Program-made: the position numbers and the translations under genes | Shown here: piece by piece, positions 23,585 to 31,845 of the stretch | How positions within the stretch are numbered: position 1 is the first letter of the stretch | How the letters are laid out: each line of letters opens with the position of its first letter | The notes under the pieces: model-generated | Told to the model about the DNA's origin: nothing | Seen by the model: only the letters and a program-made list of their open reading frames with translations | Databases searched by the model: none | From: an uncultured Prevotellaceae bacterium | Lineage (GTDB): Bacteria; Bacteroidota; Bacteroidia; Bacteroidales; Bacteroidaceae | Length of the DNA stretch: 64,000 bases | Direction of reading: 5' to 3' | NCBI GenBank assembly: GCA_902782305.1 | Contig: CACZMV010000018.1 | Span: 1 to 64,000, forward strand

Positions 23585-25747
23585 ATGAGCAAAGGAAAAG
23601 GTAAAAAACGTTTGAGTAAGAAGCAGATTGCAGAGATGCTGCAGACGCTGTTTCAGCAGAATCCAAACGAGACATTCTCGTTTAAGCAGATATTCAAGGC
23701 ACTGAAGTTCGATACACATCCTGTTAAGATGATGGCTATCGACTTGATGGAGGAAATGGCATGGGATGATTTCCTCAGCAAAGCCAGTGATAATTCGTAT
23801 CGATTGAATCTGAAGACACAGGTTCAGGAAGGAACGTTTATCCGCAAAGCCAATGGTAAGAACTCCTTCCTGCCTGATGATGGCGGCAAGCCCATCTTTG
23901 TGTCAGAGCGCAATTCGATGTTCGCACTGAATGGTGATAGGGTGAAGGTGGCTATGATGGCTCGTCGCGAGAAACACATTAAAGAGGCGATGGTGGTTGA
24001 AATCTTGAGTCACAAGATGGACCAGGCCGTGGGCAAACTGAAGGTGGAGCGTGACTATGCCTTCTTGATTACCGAGGGCAACATCTTTGTGAATGATATC
24101 CTTATTCCCAAGAAGAAGCTGAAGGGTGGCAAGACGGGTGATAAGGCTGTGGTGAAGATTACACAGTGGCCATCGAAGGATTCGAAGAACATGGTGGGTG
24201 AGGTGATTGACGTATTGGGTAAGGAAGGCGACAACAATGTGGAGATGCACGCTATTCTGGCTCAATATGGATTACCCTACAAGTATCCGAAGAATGTGGA
24301 GGATGCTGCTGAGAAGATAGATCCAGGTATCACGCCTCAGGAGATTGCTCGTCGCGAGGACTTCCGCGATGTCTTTACATGCACCATTGACCCTAAGGAT
24401 GCCAAGGACTTCGACGATGCATTGAGTATCCGTAAGCAAGGGAAACTCTGGGAAGTCGGCGTCCATATTGCTGATGTAAGCCATTACGTCAAGGAAGGCT
24501 CTACGATAGATAAGGAGGCTGTGAAGCGTGCCACTAGTGTCTATCTCGTTGACCGTACTATCCCAATGTTGCCTGAGCGCCTTTGCAATTTCATCTGCTC
24601 GTTGCGCCCAGACGAAGAGAAGCTTTGCTACAGTGTGATTTTCGTTTTAGACGAAGATGCCAATGTGAAGAACTACCACATAGCCCATACCGTGATTAAG
24701 AGCAATCGCCGCTATGCCTATGAGGAGGTACAGGAGATATTGACGGGAAAGGATGGCGATTATGCCGAAGAGTTGCGCACTTTGGATAAACTTGCCAAGA
24801 AACTGCGTGAACGCCGCTTCAAGGGTGGGGCAGTGAAGTTTGATCGTGAGGAACTTCACTTCGATATCGATGAGAAAGGTAAGCCTATCCGTGCTTATTT
24901 CAAGAAATCGAACGATGCAACCCAACTCATTGAGGAGTTTATGCTGCTGGCCAATCGCACAGTAGCTGAGCATATTGGTAAAGTGAAATCAAAAAGTTCA
25001 AAGTTCAAAGTTCAAAGTTCAAAGGCTAAAACTTTCGTTTATCGTGTTCACGATCAGCCCGATCCCACCAAGTTGGAGACCCTGCGCGAGTTTGTGGTGA
25101 AGTTTGGCTATAAGATGAAGACTAGTGGTACGAAGGGCGCCATTTCGAAGTCGTTGAATACGCTGATGGATAATTGTCAGGGTAAGAAGGAGCAGAAACT
25201 CATTGAGACCGTTGCCCTGCGTGCCATGATGAAGGCGAAGTATTCAACGCACAACATCGGGCACTATGGATTGGCATTCGACTATTATACCCATTTTACC
25301 TCGCCCATCCGTCGTTATCCTGATACGATGGTTCATCGCTTGCTGACGAAATATCAGGATGGCGGGCGTTCGGCCAATCAGGAAAAGTACGAGGACTTGT
25401 GCGAGCATTGCTCTGATATGGAGGTGACTTCCCAGCAGGCAGAGCGCGACTCCATCAAGTATAAGATGGTGGAGTTTATGGAGGACAAGATAGGCAATGA
25501 ATACGATGCCCACATCTCTGGCATTCAGTCGTATGGCATCTATTGCGAGATAGACGAGAACCATTGCGAAGGAATGGTGCCCATGCGCGATTTGGATGAT
25601 GATTACTACGATTTCGATGAGCGCAACTATTGCCTCGTGGGTCGACGTCATCACCATAAGTATCAGTTGGGCGACCCCATTCGCATCAAGGTGGCTCGTG
25701 CCAATCTAGAGAAGCGCCAGCTGGACTTTGCATTGGCAGAAGATTAA
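23585..25747 (+). CDS. rnr: ribonuclease R
   Basis: 720 residues; a 3'-5' hydrolytic exoribonuclease that degrades structured RNA. N-terminal basic winged-helix part (KKRLSKKQIAEMLQTL), two cold-shock domains (about 85-235), RNB domain with the metal-binding aspartates in DPKDAKDFDDALSIR near 275, and a C-terminal S1 domain (EYDAHISGIQSYGIY near 640). The long lysine-rich tail of E. coli RNase R is absent. In the RNB domain, at about residues 468-482, a lysine/serine-rich stretch is encoded by four tandem AAGTTCA units (24994-25021); this is not part of the conserved fold and the unit length is not a multiple of three. Confidence 0.95.
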   Translation: MSKGKGKKRLSKKQIAEMLQTLFQQNPNETFSFKQIFKALKFDTHPVKMMAIDLMEEMAWDDFLSKASDNSYRLNLKTQVQEGTFIRKANGKNSFLPDDGGKPIFVSERNSMFALNGDRVKVAMMARREKHIKEAMVVEILSHKMDQAVGKLKVERDYAFLITEGNIFVNDILIPKKKLKGGKTGDKAVVKITQWPSKDSKNMVGEVIDVLGKEGDNNVEMHAILAQYGLPYKYPKNVEDAAEKIDPGITPQEIARREDFRDVFTCTIDPKDAKDFDDALSIRKQGKLWEVGVHIADVSHYVKEGSTIDKEAVKRATSVYLVDRTIPMLPERLCNFICSLRPDEEKLCYSVIFVLDEDANVKNYHIAHTVIKSNRRYAYEEVQEILTGKDGDYAEELRTLDKLAKKLRERRFKGGAVKFDREELHFDIDEKGKPIRAYFKKSNDATQLIEEFMLLANRTVAEHIGKVKSKSSKFKVQSSKAKTFVYRVHDQPDPTKLETLREFVVKFGYKMKTSGTKGAISKSLNTLMDNCQGKKEQKLIETVALRAMMKAKYSTHNIGHYGLAFDYYTHFTSPIRRYPDTMVHRLLTKYQDGGRSANQEKYEDLCEHCSDMEVTSQQAERDSIKYKMVEFMEDKIGNEYDAHISGIQSYGIYCEIDENHCEGMVPMRDLDDDYYDFDERNYCLVGRRHHHKYQLGDPIRIKVARANLEKRQLDFALAED
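24994..25021. repeat. (AAGTTCA)x4 tandem repeat inside rnr
   Basis: Four perfect 7-base units in a coding region. Related words (AAGTTCAAA on the - strand) lie between the HIT gene and greA at 20659-20690. Gain or loss of one unit would shift the rnr frame. Confidence 0.85.
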
Positions 25748-25774
25748 TGTTTTACTCTTAAACATAACTAAACA

Positions 25775-26740
25775 ATGTATCAAGCAGACGAACACCGTTA
25801 CGACAACGGTATGCAGTATCAACGATGTGGGCGCAGTGGTGTGTTGTTGCCCAAGGTGTCACTGGGCATGTGGCATAACTTTGGCAGTGTGGATCCTTAT
25901 GAGCGTAGTCGCGAAATCGTTCGCTACGCCTTCGACCATGGGGTGACGCATCTGGACTTAGCCAACAACTACGGTCCCGTTTATGGCTCTGCGGAGGAAA
26001 CGTTAGGCAGATTGATGGACGACGACCTGCGTCCTTATCGCGACGAGTTGTTCATTTCTACGAAGGCGGGCTATGATATGTGGCCCGGACCTTATGGCAA
26101 CTGGGGCTCACGCAAATATCTGATGGCTTCGCTCGATCAGAGTCTGCGTCGCATGCACCTTGATTATGTAGATTTGTTCTATAGTCATCGCTATGACCCC
26201 AACACCCCTTTGGAGGAAACCTTGCAGGCACTGGTTGACATTGTCCGTAGTGGTAAGGCGTTGTATGTGGGCATTTCCAACTGGCCTTTGGAACCCTTAC
26301 TCTTCGGCATCAACTATCTGCGTAGCCACGATACCCCGTTGCTTATCTATCAGGGCAAGTTGAATATGCTAAATCGTGCTCCTATTGATGAAGGCATTTT
26401 GCGACTTTGTCATGAAGAGGGGGTGGGCTTTATTGCCTTCTCGCCTTTGGCTCAGGGCTTGTTGACGGGTCGTTATCTCAATTGTAAGTCGACGGCCGAA
26501 GGAAAAGTCAATGGTATTCCTGACGATTCGCGCATGTCGAAGAATAAGTTCTTGCGCCCTGAGATGCTGACGGATGAGTTGTTGGCTCAGTTGCATCAGT
26601 GGAATAGCGAGGCAGAGGCCAAAGGACAAAGTCTAGCGGAGATGGCCCTGCGCTGGATTCTCGATCAGCAGGGCGTCACCTCCGTATTGGTAGGGGCCAG
26701 TTCCACTCGTCAGTTAGAGCAGAACCTTCGTTGTGTATAA
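25775..26740 (+). CDS. aldo/keto reductase, YghZ-like, shortened C-terminus
   Basis: 321 residues. TIM-barrel NADPH-dependent reductase: LDLANNYGPVYGSAEE (catalytic Asp and Tyr), FISTKAGYDMWPGPYGNWGS (Lys), DLFYSHRYDPNTPLEE (His), and cofactor-side TSVLVGASSTRQLEQNL at the end. It resembles the YghZ/L-glyceraldehyde-3-phosphate reductase group (about 346 residues) but stops right after the cofactor-binding segment, lacking about 25-30 C-terminal residues. The stop is 5 bases from the end of the convergent isomerase-like gene. 27 bases after rnr, same strand, so likely co-transcribed. Confidence 0.9.
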   Translation: MYQADEHRYDNGMQYQRCGRSGVLLPKVSLGMWHNFGSVDPYERSREIVRYAFDHGVTHLDLANNYGPVYGSAEETLGRLMDDDLRPYRDELFISTKAGYDMWPGPYGNWGSRKYLMASLDQSLRRMHLDYVDLFYSHRYDPNTPLEETLQALVDIVRSGKALYVGISNWPLEPLLFGINYLRSHDTPLLIYQGKLNMLNRAPIDEGILRLCHEEGVGFIAFSPLAQGLLTGRYLNCKSTAEGKVNGIPDDSRMSKNKFLRPEMLTDELLAQLHQWNSEAEAKGQSLAEMALRWILDQQGVTSVLVGASSTRQLEQNLRCV

Positions 26741-26745
26741 CCTTG

Positions 26746-27870
26746 TTATTTAAGAATTTCCTCCAATAATTCCTTCAGGTGTCCAGGCACAATGATGTGG
26801 TGGTTGCCAATAGGCTGGGTAAGGAAATAACGTGTCTGACCTTTGTCGTCTAACTCAATTACTTGTTGGGTGCGACAGAGGTCAGGTTTTGCTTGGTTGC
26901 GCACCAATGTACCTTCTGCAATGAAGTGACGACTCATATCGCCTGCCACCTTGAAGATGGTAACGGGACCTTCCTTCATATAACCTCGAATGCCCACGCC
27001 GATGCCCGATTCAAAATGGGTGTCCAACTCATAGCGCTCCACCATGTTCAGGGGAATGGTGCAATGAGCAAACAGCATCTCGCCCTTTTCTGGGTCAATG
27101 GTGGCAGGATTGGCTTGGAAACCAGAAACGCCCGTCAGTGCCTGAATGATTTTCATCGACAGCATAGCAGGTACGTCGCCTTCGCATCCTGCCACGATGC
27201 CCTCAGCGTTCAGCTTTGCCAATGCCATACATCCTGTGTCGCGAATGGTGGTTAGCAGGTCGAAGCATCGTAGGGTGAAACCCTGCAATTGGTATTTCTC
27301 TACCAATGCCTTCAGTGCCTCGTAGATTTTCTTCACGTTGGGCATCTCCAGCAATTCCTTCATGGGGATATACACCAACTCAATGCCTAGCCGTTCTTTG
27401 ACGATAGTACGATCGAAACGACTGGAAATCAGCCAATCTGAGGGCTCGCCAATCAGTCCTAGTCTGCATCCTTTCATCTTGCTGCGAGCCTCGCCAACTT
27501 GCTCCAACACCTTGATTCTGTGATGGATATATGTAGTCGAGCCATGAATAATCTCGCCTGTAATGCCTTGTTGGTTCAGGTAGGAAAGGATTTCCATCGA
27601 GGCAGCCAGCGAATTGCTCTTGCCCGATGTCAGCAGGTAGAACGGTCGCTTCGATTGCTGTTGCAGTTGGGGTAATAGGGGCTTGAAGATGCCCTCAGTT
27701 CCTCCCGTACGTATATAAATAAGGTCGAGCGCATGACTCCCATAGTCGCTGAAGTCATTGCCTCGCATGTCGTACGTAATGTCCAGACTCTCAAGAAATG
27801 CTCTGGTGGTAGCATCGATGGACTTTGCATCGTGCAACTCGGATGTAATGGTATAAATTGCAATATTCAT
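26746..27870 (-). CDS. L-fucose isomerase-fold protein
   Basis: 374 residues from the ATG at 27870 (MNIAIYTITSELHD); the earlier in-frame start at 27891 falls within the promoter box. The C-terminal half carries GCEGDVPAMLSMKII and the Glu/Asp/His-rich segments (MLFAHCTIPLNM, RHFIAEG) seen in the L-fucose/L-arabinose isomerase family, and the N-terminal half has an alternating Rossmann-type pattern. True FucI is about 590 residues, so this is a shorter relative of unproven substrate. It lies next to copy 1 of the composite repeat element. Single-gene transcript, convergent with the aldo/keto reductase. Confidence 0.78.
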   Translation of the reverse strand: MNIAIYTITSELHDAKSIDATTRAFLESLDITYDMRGNDFSDYGSHALDLIYIRTGGTEGIFKPLLPQLQQQSKRPFYLLTSGKSNSLAASMEILSYLNQQGITGEIIHGSTTYIHHRIKVLEQVGEARSKMKGCRLGLIGEPSDWLISSRFDRTIVKERLGIELVYIPMKELLEMPNVKKIYEALKALVEKYQLQGFTLRCFDLLTTIRDTGCMALAKLNAEGIVAGCEGDVPAMLSMKIIQALTGVSGFQANPATIDPEKGEMLFAHCTIPLNMVERYELDTHFESGIGVGIRGYMKEGPVTIFKVAGDMSRHFIAEGTLVRNQAKPDLCRTQQVIELDDKGQTRYFLTQPIGNHHIIVPGHLKELLEEILK

Positions 27871-27888
27871 AGTCTTCAGATTTTTCTG

Positions 27889-27896
27889 CAAAGATA
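27889..27896 (-). promoter_or_regulatory. promoter of the isomerase-like gene
   Basis: TATCTTTG on the - strand, 18 bases before the ATG at 27870. Confidence 0.65.
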
Positions 27897-27962
27897 ATCC
27901 TTTCTATTGATATTTCCAAACTTTTCCATTCGATTTAGTCGCTTTTTGCATGCCTTGAGTTT

Positions 27963-28234
27963 CTCCGAACGTAATTTTAATTACTCCGAATAGAAAATAA
28001 AATAGTCCGAAAGTATTTTTTGTTACTCCGAAAGTAATCCAAATGCCCTGCACATCATGGTTTGAATCAAAAATGTTAGGATGTGAGGGATGTTTTTGAA
28101 TACTGGCTGGTTATTGCCTAATAAGGGCCCCTTATTTTATTAGAACCGTCCGTTTCATTAATGCTTGGTGTGAGTCCGAAGCCTTCGGACTCACAGTCCG
28201 ACCCGAGCGGACTGGCAGTCCGTAAGGACGGACT
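27963..28234. repeat. composite repeat element, copy 1
   Basis: Part A: four units starting (C/G)TCCGAA at 27963, 27984, 28005 and 28026, exactly 21 bases apart, ending GTAATCC at 28040. Part B: three tandem hairpins, 28170-28194 (perfect 12-bp arms, GTGAGTCCGAAG), 28195-28213 (AGTCCG/CGGACT) and 28217-28234 (AGTCCGT/ACGGACT). A spacer of 129 bases without a gene separates them. The same parts in the same order occur on the opposite strand at 47782-47971. It occupies most of the gap between the isomerase-like gene and tRNA-Lys. Confidence 0.85.
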
Positions 28235-28261
28235 AAAATAAATGTTTTGTCATACTTCAAC

Positions 28262-28286
28262 AAAAAAGAGGTCGTAAAGACCTCTT
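28262..28286 (-). terminator. terminator of tRNA-Lys
   Basis: On the - strand AAGAGGTC (28286-28279) pairs with GACCTCTT (28273-28266), five-base loop, followed by Ts. Confidence 0.85.
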
Positions 28287-28290
28287 CCTG

Positions 28291-28363
28291 TGATCCGCTT
28301 GGGGCTCGAACCCAAGACCCCAACATTAAAAGTGTTGTGCTCTACCAACTGAGCTAGCGGATC
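28291..28363 (-). tRNA. tRNA-Lys (anticodon TTT)
   Basis: 73 bases on the - strand. Acceptor stem GATCCGC/GCGGATC with discriminator A, D-arm GCTCAGTTGGTAGAGC, anticodon loop CTTTTAA with TTT, T-arm with TTCGAGC loop. No CCA is encoded. Promoter at 28480-28487 and terminator just downstream. Confidence 0.95.
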
Positions 28364-28479
28364 TCCGTTGCTTTAAAAAGCGAGTGATAATTGCGGTGCA
28401 AACCGAATGCAGAAAGCTTGCTTTTTGCTGAGGCGCCGCCCGCAATCGCAGTCGCAGTCGCATTTTCAAAATGCGGGTG

Positions 28480-28487
28480 CAAAGGTA
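28480..28487 (-). promoter_or_regulatory. tRNA-Lys promoter
   Basis: TACCTTTG on the - strand, about 115 bases upstream of the mature tRNA; the leader contains the palindrome CGCATTTTCAAAATGCG near 28459-28475. Confidence 0.6.
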
Positions 28488-28512
28488 CGATGATTTTTTG
28501 AAATAGCCAAAT

Positions 28513-29121
28513 TTATTCGGATGTTTTTTCGTTTTTGGCTTTCTCTTCTTCCATTGCACGCTTATAACATTCCCTACAAAGGGGCTCGTATTCCTGTGTC
28601 TCACCTAGCAAAACGCGCTTGTCATTCTGGACGGTACGATGGCTGACATAGGCCAGTGAACCGCATTTCACACAGATGGCGTGAACCTTTGTCACGTCGT
28701 CGGCTATGGCACAAAGGGCGGGCATGGGCCCAAAGGGTATACCCTTGTAGTCCATATCCAATCCGGCAATGATGACGCGGACACCACGATTGGCCAATTC
28801 GTTGCAGACGGCTACCAATCCTTCGTCGAAGAATTGGGCCTCGTCAATGCCCACCACGTCGATGTCGCTAGAGAGCAACAGGATGCTGGCAGATGAATCG
28901 ATAGGGGTGGAATGAATGGCATTATGATCGTGACTCACCACTTCCTCGTCGCTATAGCGCGTGTCGATGGCAGGCTTGAAGATTTCAACGTGCTGCTTGG
29001 CAAACTGGGCACGGCGCAAGCGTCTGATAAGCTCCTCTGTCTTGCCTGAGAACATGGAACCGCACACAACTTCTATTCTTCCTGGGCGACGTGCCTCGCC
29101 CGATGATGGATATGTAATCAT
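28513..29121 (-). CDS. tdk: thymidine kinase
   Basis: 202 residues. P-loop [14 protein letters not shown] near residue 22, Walker-B region [13 protein letters not shown], zinc-binding cysteines in [13 protein letters not shown] and [10 protein letters not shown], and the lasso loop between. It phosphorylates thymidine with ATP (salvage). The box TATCTTTG ends 4 bases before the ATG at 29121. The C-terminus is a short charged tail. It is divergent from rsmI. Confidence 0.96.
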   Translation of the reverse strand: MITYPSSGEARRPGRIEVVCGSMFSGKTEELIRRLRRAQFAKQHVEIFKPAIDTRYSDEEVVSHDHNAIHSTPIDSSASILLLSSDIDVVGIDEAQFFDEGLVAVCNELANRGVRVIIAGLDMDYKGIPFGPMPALCAIADDVTKVHAICVKCGSLAYVSHRTVQNDKRVLLGETQEYEPLCRECYKRAMEEEKAKNEKTSE

Positions 29122-29125
29122 GCTG

Positions 29126-29133
29126 CAAAGATA
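29126..29133 (-). promoter_or_regulatory. tdk promoter
   Basis: TATCTTTG on the - strand, 4 bases before the ATG; a leaderless message is predicted. Confidence 0.65.
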
Positions 29134-29177
29134 GTGAAAAAATGAGAAATTAGTGTCAAGAAATAAAAATTAATTTG

Positions 29178-29185
29178 TATCTTTG
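29178..29185 (+). promoter_or_regulatory. rsmI promoter
   Basis: TATCTTTG, 9 bases before the ATG at 29195. The in-frame TTG at 29183 lies inside the box and is not a start. Confidence 0.65.
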
Positions 29186-29194
29186 TCCTCGAAT

Positions 29195-29872
29195 ATGGGT
29201 ATATTGTATATCGTTCCAACGCCCGTGGGTAATATGGAGGACATGACATTGCGTGCCATCCGTATTCTGAAAGAGGCCGATCTTGTGTTGGCTGAAGATA
29301 CTCGCACATCGGGCATTCTGCTGAAACATTTCCAGATTCAGCAGCATTTGATGTCACACCATAAGTTTAATGAACATGGCACCAGCGCTTCTGTGGTAGA
29401 GCGCTTGCAGGCAGGTCAGACCGTAGCACTTATCAGTGATGCAGGTACGCCAGGCATCTCCGATCCTGGTTTCTTTCTGGTTCGTGAAGCAGTGCGAGCA
29501 GGCATTGAGGTGCAGACTCTGCCTGGGGCAACCGCCTTTGTGCCAGCCTTGGTGTCAAGTGGATTGCCTTGCGATCGTTTCTGTTTCGAGGGTTTCCTGC
29601 CTCAGAAGAAAGGTCGGCAATCGAAGATAGAATCTTTGCGCGATGAGGAGCGTACAATGGTTTTCTATGAGTCGCCCTATCGTGTACTGAAAACCTTGCA
29701 GCAGTTCTCCGAGGTGTTCGGTCCTGAACGTCAGGTCAGCGTGTGTCGTGAGATATCGAAGGTGCACGAGGAGAGTGTCAGAGGAACCTTGCAGGAGGCA
29801 ATTCAGCACTTTACAGAGCATGAGCCTCGTGGAGAGTTCGTTATCGTAGTAGCAGGAAAAAGTGAGAAATGA
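29195..29872 (+). CDS. rsmI: 16S rRNA (cytidine1402-2'-O)-methyltransferase
   Basis: 225 residues. Starts MGILYIVPTPVGNMEDM, then VLAEDTRTSGILL, ALISDAGTPGISDPGF (SAM-binding GTPGISDPG) and LPGATAFVPALVSSGL, the signature order of the RsmI branch of tetrapyrrole-methylase folds. C-terminal VSVCREISKVHEE is also family-typical. It methylates C1402 of 16S rRNA in the decoding centre. Usual length is about 285, so the C-terminal extra domain of E. coli RsmI is absent, as in other Bacteroidetes. Confidence 0.94.
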   Translation: MGILYIVPTPVGNMEDMTLRAIRILKEADLVLAEDTRTSGILLKHFQIQQHLMSHHKFNEHGTSASVVERLQAGQTVALISDAGTPGISDPGFFLVREAVRAGIEVQTLPGATAFVPALVSSGLPCDRFCFEGFLPQKKGRQSKIESLRDEERTMVFYESPYRVLKTLQQFSEVFGPERQVSVCREISKVHEESVRGTLQEAIQHFTEHEPRGEFVIVVAGKSEK

Positions 29873-29888
29873 ATTAATGTGATTGCAT

Positions 29889-30740
29889 ATGAAAAAGATA
29901 TTATTGCTAGTCTTCGGTTTGATTGCTTTAACGGCATGTAAGCAAAAGGGTCCAGACCCTAAGGATATTGCGTTGGCTCAACAGCGTGATTCGCTGAACC
30001 GTATCATTGCGATGAAAGACAATGAGATTAACGATATGATGTCAACCATGAATGATATCGTGGAAGGTTTTCGTGCTATCAATGAGGCTGAAGACCGTCT
30101 CACCATAGTTCGTAGTGATGAGGGTGCCTCGTCAACAGAACGTATTCGCGAGAATTTGCAGTTTATTCAGCAGACCATGCAGCAGAACCGTGAGCTTATC
30201 AACAAGCTTCGAAACCAGTTGCGCCAGAGCTCTGTGAGTGGCGAACAACTTCGTCGCACCATTGATAACTTTGCACGACAGATGGAGGAGAAGAATGTGC
30301 AACTGAAGCAATTGGAGGCTGATTTGCAAGCAAAGGATGTTCAGATAGGTGAGCTAACAGAGCAGGTGACCGATTTGAACAGTAATATCTCAACCTTGCA
30401 AGAGGAGTCCACCAAAAAAACGCAGACTATCACGTCGCAAGACAAGCAACTGAATACGGCTTGGTTTGTCTTTGGCACCAAGAAAGAGTTGAAGGAACAG
30501 CGCATCTATGATGATGGGAAGGTGTTGCGTAACAATTTCAACCACGATTATTTCACGAAGATAGACATCCGTGTTGATAAGGAGATACGTCTTTACAGTC
30601 GTTCTGCCAAGATACTAACGGCTCACCCGGCTTCAGCCTATGTGTTGACACAGGATGCTAACAAGCAGTTTATACTCCGAATAACTAATCCGCAGTTGTT
30701 CTGGTCTACTAGCAAGTATTTGGTAGTTATGGTGAAGTAA
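29889..30740 (+). CDS. coiled-coil lipoprotein, function unknown
   Basis: 283 residues from the ATG at 29889 (MKKILLLVFGLIALTAC). The lipobox LTAC puts a lipidated cysteine at about residue 18. Residues about 35-195 form a long coiled coil rich in Gln, Glu and Asn; the C-terminal about 80 residues (DKQLNTAWFVFGTKKELKEQ, then a short beta-rich part) look like a small folded domain. No known function; similar lipoproteins occur widely in Bacteroidales. It lies 16 bases after rsmI on the same strand, and a strong two-way terminator follows. Confidence 0.85.
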   Translation: MKKILLLVFGLIALTACKQKGPDPKDIALAQQRDSLNRIIAMKDNEINDMMSTMNDIVEGFRAINEAEDRLTIVRSDEGASSTERIRENLQFIQQTMQQNRELINKLRNQLRQSSVSGEQLRRTIDNFARQMEEKNVQLKQLEADLQAKDVQIGELTEQVTDLNSNISTLQEESTKKTQTITSQDKQLNTAWFVFGTKKELKEQRIYDDGKVLRNNFNHDYFTKIDIRVDKEIRLYSRSAKILTAHPASAYVLTQDANKQFILRITNPQLFWSTSKYLVVMVK

Positions 30741-30753
30741 GGTGGAGAAACTA

Positions 30754-30797
30754 ATAACAAAAATGGGACAACCAATCGGTTGTCCCATTTTTGTTAT
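30754..30797. terminator. bidirectional terminator
   Basis: Perfect 20-bp stem (30754-30773 with 30778-30797, loop AATC). A-rich and T-rich ends make it work for the lipoprotein gene on + and for tsf on -. Confidence 0.92.
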
Positions 30798-30811
30798 ATA
30801 CTGATTGATAA

Positions 30812-31807
30812 TTACTCAGCAACGAGTGTGAAGCGCTTGAAGGCTACGATAGCCAACTCCTTGTCCTGCTGGGCGAGCCACTGAGAAACAGTAGCCTTGT
30901 CGCCGTCGCCGAACTGGAACTCCTGGTCTACCAAGCAGTTCTCCTTCAAGAACTTGTTAACACGACCCTTAGCGATGTTCTCAATCATAGGCATCTTCAA
31001 CTGAGCCTCGCCCTCTGCCTTAGCAGTCTCAATGAGCTTGCGAGCCTCGTCAGCCTGTTCCTTGGTGAGCCAGCCCTTAGCCATGTTTGACTCGATGTGA
31101 TCCTCAGAGTCAACGAGGTTGGGGTTGATGCCAGCCTTCTTCAGCTTGTTCTCTACGAACTTCTCAACCTGCTCGAGCTTAGTCTTCTCAACAGCAGTCT
31201 TATACTCCTCGTCGAGAATCTTCTGGTCTACGCTCTCAGCGTTCAGTGCTACGGGCTTCATAGCTGCTACCTGCATAGCGAGCTTGTGGCCTACCTCAGC
31301 AGCATTCTTGTTGAGCTGAACCATGGTGCACAGAGTATTCTTGCCCATGTGATTGTAAACCTCGATATTATCACCTTCGAGAGTCAGGTAGCCGTCAAGC
31401 TCCATCTTCTCACCAGTAATACCAGAACGCTGTGTAACAGCCTCCTGAGCACTCTGACCATTGATGTTGAGAGCCTTAACAGCCTCGATGTCCTTGCACT
31501 TGTTGGCGATAGCAGCATCGAGGATGCTCTGAGTAAGAGCGATGAAGTCGGCACCGTTGGCAACGAAGTCGGTCTCACACTTCAAGGCAATCATGGCAGC
31601 AAAGCCGTCAACAGCCTTAACGAGTACACAACCATTTGATGTCTCACGGTCAGAACGCTTAGCAGCAATGGCAAGACCACGCTCACGAAGCAGTTCCTTA
31701 GCCTTATCGAAATCGCCCTCAGCCTCGGTCAAAGCCTTCTTTACGTCGGCAAGACCAGCACCTGTCATAGCGCGAAGTTTCTTGATATCGTCTATTGAAA
31801 TAGCCAT
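30812..31807 (-). CDS. tsf: elongation factor Ts
   Basis: 331 residues. Starts MAISIDDIKKLRAMTGAGLAD with the UBA-type start and the TGAGLADVKKAL signature; MIALKCETDFVANGADF is the EF-Tu-contact core. Longer than E. coli EF-Ts (283), as is common in Bacteroidetes. It exchanges GDP for GTP on EF-Tu. Follows rpsB by 38 bases, the classic rpsB-tsf pair. Ends just before a strong terminator. Confidence 0.97.
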   Translation of the reverse strand: MAISIDDIKKLRAMTGAGLADVKKALTEAEGDFDKAKELLRERGLAIAAKRSDRETSNGCVLVKAVDGFAAMIALKCETDFVANGADFIALTQSILDAAIANKCKDIEAVKALNINGQSAQEAVTQRSGITGEKMELDGYLTLEGDNIEVYNHMGKNTLCTMVQLNKNAAEVGHKLAMQVAAMKPVALNAESVDQKILDEEYKTAVEKTKLEQVEKFVENKLKKAGINPNLVDSEDHIESNMAKGWLTKEQADEARKLIETAKAEGEAQLKMPMIENIAKGRVNKFLKENCLVDQEFQFGDGDKATVSQWLAQQDKELAIVAFKRFTLVAE

Positions 31808-31845
31808 TTTGATATACAGTTTTAAAATTTACAACTTACATTTAA

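Noticed and set aside
27963..28040. Four 21-bp units as a possible CRISPR array
   Set aside because: The units are contiguous without unique spacers, they diverge from each other, and no cas genes are present.
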